DNA of 64,000 bases from assembly GCA_030149205.1 (NCBI GenBank), contig JASBSB010000001.1:776712-840711 (forward strand), read 5' to 3'. The position numbers were made by a program, and so were the translations under genes. Of the stretch, positions 63,366-64,000 are shown piece by piece. Below the pieces are notes generated by a model. That model searched no databases, had not been told where the DNA came from, and saw only the letters and a program-made list of their open reading frames with translations. The stretch is from Candidatus Heimdallarchaeota archaeon (GTDB lineage: Archaea; Asgardarchaeota; Heimdallarchaeia; Heimdallarchaeales; Kariarchaeaceae). Each line of letters begins with the position of its first letter. The first letter of the stretch is position 1.

Positions 63366-63655
63366 CTAATTACCTTGTCCTCTAATTTACTTCCAAAGCT
63401 ATATAGAACACACTTGAACCAATTCTTACCTCAAAGTACCTCCAATAACCGGAAATACCAGATCAATTCATTTGTTTCAGAACTCGGAAAAATTAACCTT
63501 TCAATTGCAAGTTTGAATGGTGAATGGGAAATGTTATGAAAATAGAAAGAAATAAGGCTTAGATCATTAGGTGTAAACAAAATTTAAATTTAAACTACAA
63601 TAATAAATATTGTGCGTTTCGTTTTGATGGATAATGGGGGAAGGAGGTAGAATGC
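63366..63655. other. Intergenic region before the last gene
   Basis: 290 bases. The first 171 continue in frame after the previous gene's TAG, coding LSSNLLPKLYRTHLNQF and ELGKINLSIASLNGEWEML, to TGA at 63537. A strong ribosome-binding site AAGGAGGT at 63641-63648 serves the last gene. No TATA box of good quality; TAAATTTAAA at about 63583-63593 may serve. Confidence 0.35.
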
Positions 63656-64000
63656 TTGACAGAACCCTATCCTTTTAATTTAAATGGTGTTGATTTTGTC
63701 AGTTTGTTTGCCTTCCCAGCTGCAATACTTGCCATAGCTCTAAGTTGGTTCCTCTACAGGAAAAGAATTATTGTATATGAAGTTTTTCAAGAGTTAAATA
63801 ACTCCCTCACGGATAAATTTATTCAGGATTTTTCTGGGGTAAGTTTGTTTGAGCGTATTGCCGCGATCACTAATGGAAAATCTCGGTTGGCGGAGTTATA
63901 TATTGCTAAGTTCCTAAAAATGGGTCTAATTTCTCCTGATAGCCAGGGTAAGTTTAAGGTATTAATGCAACCAGATCCAGATATTCTCAATTATAGAGAG
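63656..64000 (+). CDS. Membrane protein, second of the tandem pair, cut by window end
   Basis: The first 115 codons of a paralogue of the preceding gene. It starts at TTG 63656, eight bases after AAGGAGGT, and shares PYPFNLNGVDF vs VYPFNLSNSDF at the N-terminus and LAELYIAKFLKMGLISP vs LGELYLSKFIHLGIVEP further on. One membrane helix at about 18-38 then a soluble region with GKSRLAELYIAKF. The rest lies outside the window. Using a TTG with a strong Shine-Dalgarno contrasts with the leaderless ATG genes elsewhere here. Confidence 0.5.
   Translation, partial: MTEPYPFNLNGVDFVSLFAFPAAILAIALSWFLYRKRIIVYEVFQELNNSLTDKFIQDFSGVSLFERIAAITNGKSRLAELYIAKFLKMGLISPDSQGKFKVLMQPDPDILNYRE

Noticed and set aside
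1..64000. tRNA, rRNA, CRISPR arrays
   Set aside because: I looked for T-arm-like GGTTCRAATCC segments, conserved rRNA blocks and regular spaced repeats; found only chance matches within coding genes, such as near 4021, and no repeat-spacer array.

Overview
The window is AT-rich DNA from an archaeon. Most genes have a TATA-like box centred about 23-30 bases before the start codon, so many transcripts are probably leaderless. Starts with Shine-Dalgarno sequences are confined to a few genes and to genes inside operons. Membrane proteins carrying longin/roadblock-like domains, treble-clef and zinc-ribbon microproteins, an AbrB-PhoU fusion and a stock of bacterial-type enzymes (bacterial MetK, glyoxylate shunt, class-I ALDHs) fit an Asgard lineage best, probably Heimdallarchaeia-like. 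That placement is inference; no rRNA, tRNA or ribosomal protein gene is present to test it.

Layout. 0-6.7 kb: the end of a zinc-ribbon gene, a membrane protein, bacterial-type S-adenosylmethionine synthase, the glyoxylate-shunt pair aceB-aceA, a 45-residue zinc-ribbon protein and a VOC protein. 6.8-14.5 kb: a GNAT acetyltransferase, a PIG-L deacetylase, a DHA2 drug exporter and a 1348-residue secreted protein combining two lamin-tail domains, two phospholipase-D motifs, an EEP nuclease domain and FN3/Ig modules. 14.6-22.8 kb: a 42-residue ORF, a convergent pair of 7TM-longin-like proteins, a GT-C-type glycosyltransferase, VOC and zinc-finger proteins, membrane proteins and a secreted surface protein. 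23-32 kb: a FetAB-type ABC exporter, then phosphate uptake (AbrB-PhoU divergent from pstS, then pstC-pstA-pstB-phoU) and a paralogue of the surface protein. 32-41 kb: a cation exchanger, a winged-helix regulator, a thioesterase, a methyltransferase, membrane proteins, a longin-like protein, a CPA2 antiporter and a sulfurtransferase.

41-50 kb: two paralogous membrane proteins with an identical 25-bp promoter block, a relic of a P-loop ATPase, a secreted protein, a decayed gene and a pair of aldehyde dehydrogenases. 50-52 kb: a transposase-like relic (family not established), a coiled-coil PD-(D/E)XK-like protein with a 21-bp tandem repeat, and a VapBC-like toxin-antitoxin pair with a candidate operator. 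52-58 kb: a calcium-repeat surface protein flanked by two paralogues of an unknown cytosolic family, one interrupted by an in-frame TAG. 58-64 kb: a Cys/Met-metabolism PLP enzyme, a plasma-membrane-type P-type H+-ATPase and two tandem paralogous membrane proteins, the last cut by the window end.

The recurring theme is local gene duplication: ALDHs, 7TM-longin, VOC, PhoU, surface proteins, the 41-44 kb pair, the 52/56 kb pair and the 62/63 kb pair. Gene decay is concentrated at 44.9-50.3 kb. Many annotated-looking N-termini are probably untranslated promoter sequence; I moved starts to the ATG that lies at leaderless distance from a TATA box wherever the evidence was good.
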